DNA of 64,000 bases from Microvirga sp. KLBC 81 (GCF_003075415.1 NZ_QDAH01000007.1:62001-126000), one strand, 5' to 3'. Numbered from the stretch's first letter, positions 46,462 to 57,197 are shown. Notes: a model not told the origin generated them from the letters alone. Numbers and translations are program-made.

Positions 46462-49029
46462 CTACTCGGCAGCCATAGGAGTTAGCGCGGAGGGGCCGGA
46501 TCGGCCATCGGAAGGAGATTCCTGCCGGTCATTGGGGAAGATGCAGGTCACCGTGGTGCCCTGGCCCGGCGTGGAGGTGAGATCGATCCGCCCGCCATGG
46601 AGCTCCACGAAGGAGCGGACGATGGACAACCCCAGGCCCACTCCCCGGTGGCGGGTGCCCAATGTGTGGCTCTCGAACCGCTCGAAGATGCGCGCCTTGA
46701 CCTCCGGCGGGATGCCACGGCCCTGGTCCTTCACCTCGAAGATGACCTCGCTGCCGCGCTTGCGGGCGGAGACCGTGATGGTCTGACCCGGCGAGGAGAA
46801 GCCCACTGCGTTCGATAGCAGATTGAACAGGATCTGCCGCACGCGCTTGCCATCCGCCACGAAGGTGCCGATGTCACCCGGCGTATCGATGACGAGATTG
46901 AGCGATGATTCCGCGAGTCGATCCTCGAGCCCGCGCATCGCCGCCTCGATGGTGGAGCGGATATCGACGATCTCCGGCGTGAGCTCCAGCGAGCCTGTGT
47001 CGATGGAGGCGAGATCCAGGATGTCGTTGAGGATCGCAAGCAGCGCAGCCGAGGAGCGCATGATGTGATCCGCATAATCGCGCTGGCGGGGGTTGAGCGC
47101 GCCCACGGTCTCGTCGCCAAGCAACTGTGTGAAGCCGATGATGTTGGTAAGCGGCGAGCGCAGCTCGTACGACACGTGGTGCACGAACTCGTCGCGCAGG
47201 CGCGAGGCACGCTCCAGCGCTTCGTTGCGCTCGGTGAGCGCGCGTTCCACGTTCACGCTCGCGGTGACGTCGGTGAAGCTCAACAGCGTCGCGCCATCGG
47301 GCAGAGGTTGCGCCGTGCAGTCGAGCGCCGATCCGTCAGGCCGCTCGATGCGGCAGGAGAGGCCCATCCGCATGTCGGCGAGGCCAACCACTGCGCCGCG
47401 AATATCGATCCACGGCTCCTCTTGCGGCGCCAGCAGGCGGCAAGCCCTGATGATCGTTTCGACATGCGGATTCTGCGTCAGCATCTCGGGGGCCAAGTTC
47501 CACATTTCCGCGAAGGCACGGTTGTGCAGCTTGAGGCGTCCGTCCGAGCCAAACACCGCCACACCCTCTTTGAGCGTGTTGAGCGTTTCACCCTGCACCT
47601 GGGTCAGCGAGTTCACCTGCGACGCGAGTTCGAAGCGCTCGCTCACGTCGTCGAACAGATAGGTCACGCCGCCCTGCGGATTGGGATTGATCACCACACG
47701 CAAGGTGCGGCGGTCGGGCAGATGCCACCAGGTCTCCTGTTGCTCGACCGAGTGATAGCCGTTGAGGAAATCCGCCTTCCACGCGCGGAAATCCGCTTGC
47801 TCCGGCAGCTTCCTCGCGGCGCGCAGACGGTCGAGCACTTCACTGTCCGTAGGACGCGAGGAGAGGAATGCTGCATCCAAGCCCCAGAGGCGCTGATAAG
47901 CGGCGTTGCTGAAGATCAGCGTTTGCGATCCATCGAAGATCGCGACCGCCGTCGGGAGCTGATCGAGCGTGCGCACATGCGCATCCATCTGCCGCTGCAG
48001 ATCTGTGCGCACGGCTTCCAATTCCGACACGTCCACCGCAATGCCGGCGCTGCCGCCGGCGGTGGGGCGCTCGATCACATCGAGCACGGCCCGCTGGCCT
48101 GCAACGACGGCCGTAACGCGCGCTGCATAGGTCGCTCCGCTCTTGCGCTGGCGGCGCGCGTCGTCACGCGCACGTTCGCTCAAGAGCTCGAGGGAACGAG
48201 CAATCGCATCGTCGAGGTTCGGTGATTCAACGGCGCGTAAGTAGGCTTGGTTCGCCCAGAGCAGCTTGTCGTCCGTATCGCGGATCCAGAGCGGATAAGC
48301 CACATCGTCGAGCAGCATGGTCATGGAACGCAGATCGCTGCGTGCATTGGCAAGATCAGCGCGTGTCTTCAGAAGATCGGCGCGGTCGCCGGTCACGTCG
48401 CGCAGACGCAGGATCGCGCGGCCGCCGATGGTACGGCCTTCCACATCGATGAAGCGGTTGGACAACGTGCGTGCCACCTGGCGGAACGCTTCGCCGCGCT
48501 GCTTCAGTTGCTCGAGGGATGCTTCTGCGGCGGCCGCGTCGCTCGGCTGCATCCAGGTGCCGAAGGCAAGCGTGCGCTGGGCGGCCGCGCCCTCGCCGAT
48601 GATGGAGGGATCGCCCTGGAAACGCGGCTCGCTATCCCGCCCTTGCCAGTTCACGAGCAATTGCCGCTCGGAGCCCATGAGCAGGGTTGCGAGATCGTCG
48701 GAGCCGCGCAAAGCCGCAAGCTCCTTGCGCAAGGCGCGCTCCACCCGCGCGGACCGGCGGCGCTCCTGCATCAGCAACAGGGAGGTGATGGTGGTGAGCG
48801 ACACGAGACCCATGAAGAGGCCGAAGGCCGCAGCGCTGTGCAGATTGAAACTGTAAAGATAATCGAGGACGTCGGAGGCCTTTTCCATCAGCGGAAAGGG
48901 CTCGTCGGCGGCCAGCGCCGCTTGCGAGGTTCCGGAGAGAAGCGTCAGGCTCAAGGGCACGCGGACGAAGCCTGCGAGGATGCCTGCCTCGCCTCGGCTG
49001 CCGTTCTTATGCTCTCCTAGCCCGGCCAT
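46462..49029 (-). CDS. divL: DivL-type PAS sensor with tyrosine in place of the kinase histidine
   Basis: A membrane-anchored protein of 855 residues: signal-like or first hydrophobic segment near 20-40, membrane segment near 66-87, coiled coil, PAS-like domains at roughly 230-340, 345-465 and 480-600, then the kinase core. The H-box reads HHVSYELRSPLTNIIGF, with Tyr621 where kinases have His; NLLSNAVGF, DQGRGIPP and GVGLGLSIV are the ATP-site boxes. This Tyr is the hallmark of Caulobacter DivL, which controls CckA-CtrA in the cell cycle. The ATG at 49029 follows GGGGAGG; a TTG at 49053 is less likely. It lies eight to ten bases before the tsaE fusion. Confidence 0.9.
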   Translation of the reverse strand: MAGLGEHKNGSRGEAGILAGFVRVPLSLTLLSGTSQAALAADEPFPLMEKASDVLDYLYSFNLHSAAAFGLFMGLVSLTTITSLLLMQERRRSARVERALRKELAALRGSDDLATLLMGSERQLLVNWQGRDSEPRFQGDPSIIGEGAAAQRTLAFGTWMQPSDAAAAEASLEQLKQRGEAFRQVARTLSNRFIDVEGRTIGGRAILRLRDVTGDRADLLKTRADLANARSDLRSMTMLLDDVAYPLWIRDTDDKLLWANQAYLRAVESPNLDDAIARSLELLSERARDDARRQRKSGATYAARVTAVVAGQRAVLDVIERPTAGGSAGIAVDVSELEAVRTDLQRQMDAHVRTLDQLPTAVAIFDGSQTLIFSNAAYQRLWGLDAAFLSSRPTDSEVLDRLRAARKLPEQADFRAWKADFLNGYHSVEQQETWWHLPDRRTLRVVINPNPQGGVTYLFDDVSERFELASQVNSLTQVQGETLNTLKEGVAVFGSDGRLKLHNRAFAEMWNLAPEMLTQNPHVETIIRACRLLAPQEEPWIDIRGAVVGLADMRMGLSCRIERPDGSALDCTAQPLPDGATLLSFTDVTASVNVERALTERNEALERASRLRDEFVHHVSYELRSPLTNIIGFTQLLGDETVGALNPRQRDYADHIMRSSAALLAILNDILDLASIDTGSLELTPEIVDIRSTIEAAMRGLEDRLAESSLNLVIDTPGDIGTFVADGKRVRQILFNLLSNAVGFSSPGQTITVSARKRGSEVIFEVKDQGRGIPPEVKARIFERFESHTLGTRHRGVGLGLSIVRSFVELHGGRIDLTSTPGQGTTVTCIFPNDRQESPSDGRSGPSALTPMAAE

Positions 49030-49339
49030 GCCGTGCGGTCCTCCCCAATACAAGCGGCCTTCAACAGGCCAAGTGTGTTCACGCCTCTGGAGCTTTTTCG
49101 ATTGCTCCGGAGGAGATACCGCCTACGCATGAACGGAACTGCCGGCATGGTTTGCAAGAAACCGCGGTACTGCCGGTCGAATCGCGTTCACTCTAGACTA
49201 GCCTCGACTCCGCCAGGAAGAGGGTTAACGTCGACTTAATCTTCCTTTGGAGAAGCTGTGTGCAATTGGTGGATACGTATTGCATTTGCGACACACGCAT
49301 GCCGCTGCGGCACTCTGTCGATTCGACGACAAGGCCCAA
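49030..49339 (-). promoter_or_regulatory. divL upstream region
   Basis: The gap between ahcY and divL (368 bp including the ahcY terminator) holds the divL promoter. It has a perfect CtrA box at 49225-49239, with GANTC sites at 49179 and 49206 nearby and one more at 49320. Confidence 0.6.
49225..49239. promoter_or_regulatory. CtrA binding site TTAA-N7-TTAA
   Basis: TTAACGTCGACTTAA matches the CtrA consensus exactly, about 196 bp upstream of the divL start. Since DivL acts above CtrA, it may represent feedback. Confidence 0.65.
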
Positions 49340-49340
49340 G

Positions 49341-49370
49341 AAAAAAGCCCGGCATGGAGCCGGGCTTTCT
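49341..49370 (-). terminator. Rho-independent terminator of ahcY
   Basis: On the minus strand AAAGCCCGGC and GCCGGGCTTT pair across five bases, followed by a run of T. It is 28 bp after the ahcY stop. Confidence 0.93.
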
Positions 49371-49397
49371 TGAACGATTCCGTAAGGGAAGACTCGA

Positions 49398-50798
<1,401 letters not shown>

Positions 50799-50836
50799 GA
50801 TGGCCTCCGTGCACCCGTGGGGTTTCGATAGGCGCT

Positions 50837-50851
50837 GTCTCTACCAGAGAC
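50837..50851 (-). promoter_or_regulatory. Small hairpin in the ahcY leader
   Basis: GTCTCT and AGAGAC pair across a three-base loop 39 bases before the ahcY start. I could not match it to an SAH or SAM riboswitch. Confidence 0.35.
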
Positions 50852-50871
50852 CCGTTCAGGAGGCAATCAAG

Positions 50872-50891
50872 ATATAAAGATGTCTTTATAT
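50872..50891. promoter_or_regulatory. Perfect palindromic operator upstream of ahcY
   Basis: ATATAAAGA and TCTTTATAT are exact complements separated by two bases. The site is AT-rich in a GC-rich genome and lies 74-93 bases before the ahcY start. Its form (about 20 bp, AT-rich, dyad) suits an ArsR-family dimer such as SahR, which controls SAH recycling genes in proteobacteria; the match to that regulator is an inference. Confidence 0.65.
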
Positions 50892-50912
50892 GTTATCGGA
50901 GAGCGCCTTCGC

Positions 50913-51039
50913 TGTCCTTCCGGGGCGCCGCAGGCGAGCCCGGAATCCATAAACGCCGAACGTCCGGAATGAAGCTGTGACCTTGCTTCTTCATTCCGCG
51001 GCGCTAGTGGTTATGGATCCCCGCCTTCGCGGGGATGAC
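50913..51039. repeat. Two family B palindromes between ahcY and ptsH
   Basis: CTTCCGGGGCGCC...CCCGGAATCCATA at 50913-50952 and TATGGATCCCCGC...GCGGGGATGACG at 51012-51039, in opposite orientation with about 60 bp between them. Confidence 0.8.
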
Positions 51040-51065
51040 GCGTGGGAAATCGGTTCTCCAGAACC

Positions 51066-51386
51066 TTACTCCTCCTCGCCAAACTTGTTGGCGAGAAGGT
51101 CGTCGATGGCCTGGAGGCAGGCCCCCGCGTCCTGGCCCTTCGCCGCGACGGTGATCGTGGTCCCCTGAGCGGCGGCCAGGGTCAGGAGACCCATGATCGA
51201 GCGGCCGCCGACCGTCTCGCCGCAGCGGGTCACGGTCACGTCAGCGTCGAAGCGCTCGACGGTCTGGACGAACTTGGCCGATGCCCGGGCGTGCAAGCCC
51301 CGGCGATTGATGATCGGGAGCTCCCGGACCTCGGCCCCGTCGGGAACAGGAGACGGGGGACAATCCTGGTCGAGGGGCTGATCCAT
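51066..51386 (-). CDS. ptsH: Phosphocarrier protein HPr
   Basis: A 106-residue phosphocarrier of the regulatory PTS. The phosphorylatable histidine is in RRGLHARASAKFVQTV, and the regulatory serine, target of HPr kinase, is in GGRSIMGLLTLAAAQG. The N-terminus is about 18 residues longer than Escherichia coli HPr. It starts five bases after the EIIA gene, in the order hprK-EIIA-ptsH. No sugar permease component is nearby. Confidence 0.95.
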   Translation of the reverse strand: MDQPLDQDCPPSPVPDGAEVRELPIINRRGLHARASAKFVQTVERFDADVTVTRCGETVGGRSIMGLLTLAAAQGTTITVAAKGQDAGACLQAIDDLLANKFGEEE

Positions 51387-51391
51387 GGTTC

Positions 51392-51793
51392 TTATTTTCC
51401 CGACAGAACGCGCGAGGCGATGTTGATGTACTTCCGCCCAGCCTCCTGCGCGTGGGAGACCGCGTCGTCCAAGGGCTCCTCGTCGCGGACGGAAGCCAGC
51501 TTGATGAGCATGGGCAGATTGATGCCGGCGACCACCTCGACGGAGCCGCCGTTCATGCAGGAGAGGGCGAGGTTCGAGGGCGTACCCCCGAACATGTCGG
51601 TCAGAACCACGACGCCTTGACCCGAGTTGACCCGGCACACGGCGGCCATGATGTCCTTGCGCCGTGTTTCCATGTCATCGTCGGGGCCAATCGTGATCGT
51701 CTCAAGCTGCTCTTGAGGGCCCACGACATGCTCCAGCGCGGCTTTGAATTCCGTCGCGAGCTGCCCGTGGGTGACGAGCACCATTCCAATCAT
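51392..51793 (-). CDS. PTS EIIA component, mannose family (regulatory)
   Basis: A 133-residue EIIA-Man-like domain. The N-terminal IGMVLVTHGQLATEFKAAL contains the phosphorylated His9, and VVVLTDMFGGTPSNLALS is the family motif. In alphaproteobacteria this stand-alone protein (PtsM/EIIA-Man) works with HPr, HPr kinase and PtsP as a signalling chain rather than in sugar uptake. Confidence 0.94.
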   Translation of the reverse strand: MIGMVLVTHGQLATEFKAALEHVVGPQEQLETITIGPDDDMETRRKDIMAAVCRVNSGQGVVVLTDMFGGTPSNLALSCMNGGSVEVVAGINLPMLIKLASVRDEEPLDDAVSHAQEAGRKYINIASRVLSGK

Positions 51794-51881
51794 ATTGTTC
51801 CAGGTCCAAACGCTCCGAGAGCGGAGCCGCTATTTTGTGCACCGCGAAGCCAAGCGCAAGAGCATTGAGAGGAAAAGTTCA

Positions 51882-52337
51882 TCACAGTGTCAACACCGTG
51901 TCGCAAACACCACTCAGGCGCCCCAGGGCAATGCTCGCAAAACTTGCCCCGGCCCGCATGCGGATGCGAGGGATCATGACGCCGCACAGAACAATGTTGC
52001 TGTCCTCGGCCTCCGGAAAGCGCGGCGGGTCTTCGCTCAAGTCTATGACGAGGCGGATGACGGCGGCGGGCTCGTAGGGCTGTCGGGTGATGCCCAGACC
52101 ATGGATCTCCAGGTGGCCGGCGAGCGGCTCCACGGGGCTCGCCAGGAGACGGCCGTGCTCGGCGCGGAGGCTGGTTCTGTCATCACCGACAAGGCAGCCG
52201 AACCGGCCCGCCTGGATGGCGTGAAGCACCATCTCTCGCGCCAAAGTCGATTTGCCCGAGCCCGAGCGACCCCGGATCAGAACGCCGGCTTCGCCGATCA
52301 CGACGCAGGACGCATGGATGGTTTCAGGCTGGCTCAA
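51882..52337 (-). CDS. hprK: HPr kinase/phosphorylase, short alphaproteobacterial form
   Basis: Phosphorylates HPr on serine. At 151 residues it has only the catalytic domain, missing the N-terminal domain of Firmicutes HprK, as is normal in alphaproteobacteria. The P-loop is LIRGRSGSGKSTLAREM and the nucleotide/Mg site continues in LVGDDRTSL; the K3-type loop GITRQPYEPAAVIRLVIDL is also visible. Its start overlaps the chvG stop by ATGA, so the kinase is translationally coupled to the sensor. Confidence 0.94.
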   Translation of the reverse strand: MSQPETIHASCVVIGEAGVLIRGRSGSGKSTLAREMVLHAIQAGRFGCLVGDDRTSLRAEHGRLLASPVEPLAGHLEIHGLGITRQPYEPAAVIRLVIDLSEDPPRFPEAEDSNIVLCGVMIPRIRMRAGASFASIALGRLSGVCDTVLTL

Positions 52338-54208
52338 GGCGTCTTCTCTCCTTCAGCCCTTTTAGCCTGCTCCCGCTTGCTCGTCTTACTCGTCTCTTTC
52401 TTCCCCGGCTCCTTCTTGCCCTTCGGATTCTCGGCCGTCGGCAGGCGGATGATGAAGCGGGCGCCAAGCCGCTTCGGCTCGCCGGTCTCGTCCGGTGGGC
52501 CGAGCCGGTTCTCGGCGCGGATCTTGCCGCGATGAGCCTCGATGATCTGACGGGAGATCGACAGTCCCAGGCCGGAGTTCTGACCGAAGCCCTGGTTGGG
52601 CCGGTCCGTGTAAAAGCGCTCGAAGATGCGGTCCAGGGCATCGGGCTCGATGCCCGGGCCATTGTCCTCCACCAGGATCTCGACCTCGGCCTTGCGCCGC
52701 CGCAGCGCCACGCGCACCGGCGCGTCGGGAGGTGAGAAGGAGCGGGCGTTGTCGATGAGGTTGTTGAAGACCTGGCCGAGACGGCTGTCATGGCCGAGCA
52801 CCAGGAAGGCATCCCGGCCGCGGGGGTGGTTCTCGACGCTGAGCTCGACCAGAGGATCATGCTCCTGCCGCCTCTCATTGGCGACCGATACCACTGCATC
52901 GAGCAGGCGGGCCATGTCCACCGGCTCCGCATCGGCGCGTGCGAGCTCCGCATCGAGGCGCGACGCATCGGAGATGTCGCTGATGAGACGGTCGAGGCGC
53001 TTCACGTCATGCTGGATGATCGACATGAGGCGCTCGCGGGAGTCGTCGCTGCGGGCGAGCGGCAACGTCTCCACGGCGCTCCTGAGCGACGTGAGCGGGT
53101 TCTTCAGCTCATGGGCCACGTCCGCCGCGAAGCTCTCGATGGCGTCGATGCGGTTGTAGAGCGCCTTCGTCATGTCGCGCAGCGCGCCGGAGAGATGGCC
53201 GATCTCGTCGGAGCGATTGGTGAAATCCGGAATCTCCTGGCGGGACTTGGTGCCCCAGCGTACGCGCTCGGCGGCTTCCGCCAGGCGGCGCACGGGGCCC
53301 GCGATCGCACCTGCGAGGAAAAGCGAGAGCACGATCATCACCACCGCCGCCACGAGGAAGACCTGGAGCAACGCGAAGCGTTCGGAGGCAATGATGGCGT
53401 CGATGTCGCCTTCCTGCGTCGAGAGGAGCAACACGCCCTGCACCGTACGGAAGCGCTGGATCGGCACCGCGACGGAGACGATGGTCTCGCCGCGTGTGTT
53501 GACGCGCACCACGCTCGATTGCTGGCCGGAGAAGGCCTGCTGGACTTCCGAGAGCGACTTGCCGTTGACGGGGCCGGCCTCCTCCTGCACCGGGCGCTTG
53601 GTGCGCCGGAACATCTTGCGTACGCTGTTCCAGGTGCGCTCGATATAGCTTGCCGTATCCTCCACATTGGCGACCGGCGGCAGGTCCATCCGCAGGATAT
53701 CGCCGCGGGAATAGAAATTGCGGGAATCGAGCAGGAGCAGGCCGTCCCGGTCGAAGATGCGGGCGCGGGTCTGGGTCGGGGTCACGAGGCGCCGCAGCAG
53801 GGGGGCGACGCGCTCCGGATTGATGGAGAATTCGAGCGAGGAGAGGCTCTCGTCGGTCAGGCGCTCGGTCTCGCCCGCCTGCATCTGGAGGAGCTGGTCG
53901 GGGTCGAGGGTGATGGTGTTGGTTTCCACCGTCGCGGAACTCGCGATGGCGCCGGCGATGATCTCGCCTTGGGTGAGCAGGCTCTGCACCCGCGCCTCGA
54001 TGAGGCCTTCGCGGAACTGGTTGAGGTAGAGAAAGCCCACGAGCAGGGCCACGAGGCCCGCGAGATTGAGCACGACGATGCGGCGCGTCAGGCTCGACGA
54101 GGCGCGCTGGTAGAGCATGCGGCCGAAATCCTTCAGCCGCGCCAGGATGCCACGAGGAGCAGGCGGATCGTCGGGCGACGCCTCGGCGTGGATGGGATCA
54201 GCCTTCAT
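52334..54208 (-). CDS. chvG: Sensor histidine kinase ChvG
   Basis: An inner-membrane kinase of 624 residues. Two membrane segments (44-63 and 282-304) flank a periplasmic domain of about 215 residues; then HAMP, the phospho-acceptor His366 in FAADVAHELKNPLTSLRSA, and the ATPase domain (NLIDNARSF, EDNGPGIEPD, GLGLSISRQI). A Lys-rich tail ends the protein. It matches ChvG/ExoS/BvrS, which respond to acid and envelope stress. The ATG at 54208 gives a normal N-terminus; the ribosome-binding site is weak. Confidence 0.95.
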   Translation of the reverse strand: MKADPIHAEASPDDPPAPRGILARLKDFGRMLYQRASSSLTRRIVVLNLAGLVALLVGFLYLNQFREGLIEARVQSLLTQGEIIAGAIASSATVETNTITLDPDQLLQMQAGETERLTDESLSSLEFSINPERVAPLLRRLVTPTQTRARIFDRDGLLLLDSRNFYSRGDILRMDLPPVANVEDTASYIERTWNSVRKMFRRTKRPVQEEAGPVNGKSLSEVQQAFSGQQSSVVRVNTRGETIVSVAVPIQRFRTVQGVLLLSTQEGDIDAIIASERFALLQVFLVAAVVMIVLSLFLAGAIAGPVRRLAEAAERVRWGTKSRQEIPDFTNRSDEIGHLSGALRDMTKALYNRIDAIESFAADVAHELKNPLTSLRSAVETLPLARSDDSRERLMSIIQHDVKRLDRLISDISDASRLDAELARADAEPVDMARLLDAVVSVANERRQEHDPLVELSVENHPRGRDAFLVLGHDSRLGQVFNNLIDNARSFSPPDAPVRVALRRRKAEVEILVEDNGPGIEPDALDRIFERFYTDRPNQGFGQNSGLGLSISRQIIEAHRGKIRAENRLGPPDETGEPKRLGARFIIRLPTAENPKGKKEPGKKETSKTSKREQAKRAEGEKTP

Positions 54209-54299
54209 ACACTCATTCGGCCACGGCCCGAAAGACCTTTTCGGCCATGCCCGTCTTTCCTGGTTGTCCTCTGCCGTCAAAGGCAAGCGTCTTCAGGCT

Positions 54300-54998
54300 T
54301 TAAGCTTCCTTGAAGCGATAGCCGACGCCGTAAAGGGTCTCGATCATTTCGAAACTTGGGTCAACCACCTTGAACTTCTTGCGCAGGCGCTTGATGTGGC
54401 TGTCGATGGTGCGGTCGTCCACATAGACCTGATCGTCATAGGCTGCATCCATCAGGGCATTGCGGCTTTTCACCACGCCGGGGCGTGTGGCGAGCGCCTG
54501 CAGGATCAGGAATTCGGTCACGGTGAGCGTCACCGGCTCGCCCTTCCAGGTGCAGGCGTGGCGCTCCGGGTCCATCTTCAGCTGGCCACGCTCCAGGGCC
54601 TTCGGGTCAGCCTCCTTGGGGGCGCTCTGGTCCTTGGGGGCGAAGCGGCGCAGCACCGCCTTCACGCGCTCGACCAGGAGGCGCTGGGAGAAGGGCTTCC
54701 GGATGAAGTCGTCCGCGCCCATTTTCAGGCCGAACAACTCGTCGATCTCCTCGTCCTTGGAGGTCAGGAAGATCACGGGCAGGTCCGATTTCTGGCGCAG
54801 GCGCCGCAACAGCTCCATTCCGTCCATGCGCGGCATCTTGATGTCGAAGATGGCAAGATCCGGCGGCGCATGCTTCAGGCCGTCGAGGGCGGAGGCCCCG
54901 TCGGTATAGGTCTGGATGCGATATCCCTCCGCCTCAAGAGCGATCGAGACGGAAGTCAGGATGTTGCGATCGTCATCGACAAGAGCGATCGTGGGCAT
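54300..54998 (-). CDS. chvI: Response regulator ChvI (OmpR family)
   Basis: Receiver plus winged-helix regulator of 232 residues. The phospho-acceptor Asp52 is in [13 protein letters not shown], the acidic pair is in LVDDDRN, and the conserved Lys is in [10 protein letters not shown]. The C-terminal DNA-binding domain contains [17 protein letters not shown] and YGVGYRFKE. Partner of ChvG 91 bp downstream. GGAAGAG precedes the ATG at 54998. Homologs control exopolysaccharide, acid tolerance and host interaction. Confidence 0.96.
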   Translation of the reverse strand: MPTIALVDDDRNILTSVSIALEAEGYRIQTYTDGASALDGLKHAPPDLAIFDIKMPRMDGMELLRRLRQKSDLPVIFLTSKDEEIDELFGLKMGADDFIRKPFSQRLLVERVKAVLRRFAPKDQSAPKEADPKALERGQLKMDPERHACTWKGEPVTLTVTEFLILQALATRPGVVKSRNALMDAAYDDQVYVDDRTIDSHIKRLRKKFKVVDPSFEMIETLYGVGYRFKEA

Positions 54999-55518
54999 GA
55001 ACTCTTCCCTAATCTTACACGGACGATGGCCGCGTGACGTATCGTTCGACAACGCAGAAGGCCTTAAAGTGTGCCCAACTGCGCCTTACTCATGGCACAA
55101 ATATGGTTGCCCGCAGCCCAAGTGCCAGGGCTAAGCCATGCGATAGTGGTGTTTAGAAAGCGCGGGTTCAACCGGAGATGAATGACTTAAGGCTATTTTC
55201 GGCCCAATCTGCCGCTCGGGAAGGGCCACCCGGAGCCTCGAAGCATTGCACGAAGGTGGCCTCGCCCGTCAATTCTCCCAAAGAACTCTGCGACAAATGC
55301 TGAAAATCCGGGCGGACTACCCTTGATGGGTCTAGCGCCGCAAAAAATAGAATGCCATGGAATGCCCTCGGTTGACGGCTTAGCCGGCTGACCTAAACAT
55401 CCTAAGTTCAGGCAGGTTTGCGGGGATGTACCGCACCGCTTGAGTACAACAATGTGACGGCCATCTGAAAGGCGGCACATCCGGCTGCTCGATGATCGGC
55501 GACCAGGAGAAGTCTTCC
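54999..55518. promoter_or_regulatory. Divergent chvI-pckA control region
   Basis: A 520-bp gap with no gene. On the pckA side are two GAATGCC direct repeats (55350-55356, 55360-55366) one helical turn apart, followed by a possible promoter: TTGACG (55372-55377), 16 bases, TAAACA (55394-55399). ChvI is known to influence pckA in Agrobacterium/Sinorhizobium relatives, so regulation from this region is plausible. Confidence 0.45.
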
Positions 55519-57129
55519 GTGGATAACATCGGCGTCTTCAACAGCGCTCAAGGCGCGGAGGCCATCGGCTTCCGCAATCTCAAAAAAGTCTACTGGAACC
55601 TCGAAGCCCCCGCACTCTATGAGCATTCCCTGACAAGGGCTGAGACCAAGCTCGTGAAGGGTGGCGCTCTCCTGGCCGAGACCGGCGTGCATACCGGCCG
55701 TTCGCCCAAGGACAAGTTCGTTGTCCGGGACGAGAACACCGAAAGCACGGTGTGGTGGGACAACAACGGCTCCATCACCCCCGGCCATTTCGACACTCTG
55801 CTGCAGGATTTCATCGCCCATGCCGAGGGCAAGGAGCTGTTCGCGCAGGATCTCTATGGCGGCGCAGATCCGGCCTACCGGATCAAGGCGCGCGTCTTCA
55901 CGGAATTCGCCTGGCACTCCCTGTTCATCCGCAACCTGCTGATCCGCCCCGAGGCGGGCGAGCTGCGCGATTTTGTGCCCGGCCTCACGATCATCGATCT
56001 TCCGTCCTTCAAGGCCGATCCGGCCCGCCACGGCTGCCGCTCGGAGACGGTGATCGCCTGCGACTTCACCCGCAAGATTGTGCTGATCGGTGGCACCTCC
56101 TATGCCGGCGAGATGAAGAAGTCGGTCTTCACCTATCTCAACTACGTTCTGCCCACGCAGAAGGTCATGCCCATGCATTGCTCCGCCAATGTGGGTCATG
56201 GTGGGGATGTCGCCGTATTCTTCGGCCTCTCCGGCACCGGCAAGACCACGCTGTCCGCCGATCCGAACCGCATCCTGCTCGGCGACGACGAGCACGGCTG
56301 GGGCCCGAACGGCGTGTTCAATTTCGAGGGCGGCTGCTACGCTAAGACCATTCGCCTCTCGCGCGAGGCGGAGCCCGAGATCTTCGCCACCACCGAGCGC
56401 TTCGGCACGGTTCTGGAGAACGTGGTGGTCGACCCCATCACCCGCGTCCCGAACTTCGACGATGCATCGAAGACCGAGAACACGCGCTGCGCCTATCCGC
56501 TGGACTTCATCCCGAATGCGAGCGCCACGGGCCGCGCAGGGATTCCGAAGAACATCGTGATGCTCACCTGCGATGCCTTCGGCGTTCTGCCTCCCATCGC
56601 CAAGCTCACGCCGGCGGAAGCCATGTATCACTTCCTCTCCGGCTACACCGCGAAGGTGGCGGGCACGGAAAAGGGCGTGAAGGATCCGGAAGCCACCTTC
56701 TCCACCTGCTTCGGCTCGCCCTTCATGCCGCGCCATCCGTCCGAATACGGCAACCTGCTGCGCGATCTCATCGCCAAGCACCATGTGGATTGCTGGCTCG
56801 TCAACACGGGCTGGACCGGCGGCAAGTACGGCGTCGGCCGTCGCATGCCGATCCGCGTCACGCGCCGCCTGCTGACGGCTGCCCTCGACGGCTCGCTCTC
56901 CCGCGCCGATTTCCGTCGCGATCCGTATTTCGGCTTCGCGGTGCCGACCTCGGTGCCCGGCGTCGAGCCGCACATCCTGTACCCGGTCAAGACCTGGCAG
57001 GATAAGGCGGAGTTCGCCGCGACAGCGAAGCGCCTGATCGCGATGTTCAACGAGAACTTCAAGCGCTTCGAGGGCCACGTCGATTCCGACGTGCGCTCGG
57101 CAGCACCGCAGATGTCGATCGCGGCCTAG
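55519..57129 (+). CDS. pckA: Phosphoenolpyruvate carboxykinase (ATP)
   Basis: Converts oxaloacetate and ATP to phosphoenolpyruvate, the first step of gluconeogenesis from organic acids. The kinase-1a loop is [18 protein letters not shown] and the second metal/nucleotide motif is [21 protein letters not shown] and the C-terminal [10 protein letters not shown] are also typical. I chose the GTG at 55519 (536 residues) because AGGAG lies at the right distance; an ATG at 55492 would add nine residues. A hairpin follows. Confidence 0.97.
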   Translation: MDNIGVFNSAQGAEAIGFRNLKKVYWNLEAPALYEHSLTRAETKLVKGGALLAETGVHTGRSPKDKFVVRDENTESTVWWDNNGSITPGHFDTLLQDFIAHAEGKELFAQDLYGGADPAYRIKARVFTEFAWHSLFIRNLLIRPEAGELRDFVPGLTIIDLPSFKADPARHGCRSETVIACDFTRKIVLIGGTSYAGEMKKSVFTYLNYVLPTQKVMPMHCSANVGHGGDVAVFFGLSGTGKTTLSADPNRILLGDDEHGWGPNGVFNFEGGCYAKTIRLSREAEPEIFATTERFGTVLENVVVDPITRVPNFDDASKTENTRCAYPLDFIPNASATGRAGIPKNIVMLTCDAFGVLPPIAKLTPAEAMYHFLSGYTAKVAGTEKGVKDPEATFSTCFGSPFMPRHPSEYGNLLRDLIAKHHVDCWLVNTGWTGGKYGVGRRMPIRVTRRLLTAALDGSLSRADFRRDPYFGFAVPTSVPGVEPHILYPVKTWQDKAEFAATAKRLIAMFNENFKRFEGHVDSDVRSAAPQMSIAA

Positions 57130-57154
57130 AAGCTGCTATCGTCGAGAAGACAGG

Positions 57155-57180
57155 AACGGCGGCTTAAAGGCCGCCGTTTC
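57155..57180 (+). terminator. Hairpin terminator after pckA
   Basis: AACGGCGGC and GCCGCCGTT are exact complements around a six-base loop, followed by TTC. The T-run is short, so this is a moderate call. Confidence 0.65.
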
Positions 57181-57197
57181 GCGTTGGAGATATATGC

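Noticed and set aside
50799-50912. SAM-II or SAH riboswitch before ahcY
   Set aside because: I could not find the conserved cores of either class; only a small hairpin and a DNA-type palindrome are present.
55408-57078. Open frame of 556 codons opposite pckA
   Set aside because: Antisense shadow of a well-supported gene.
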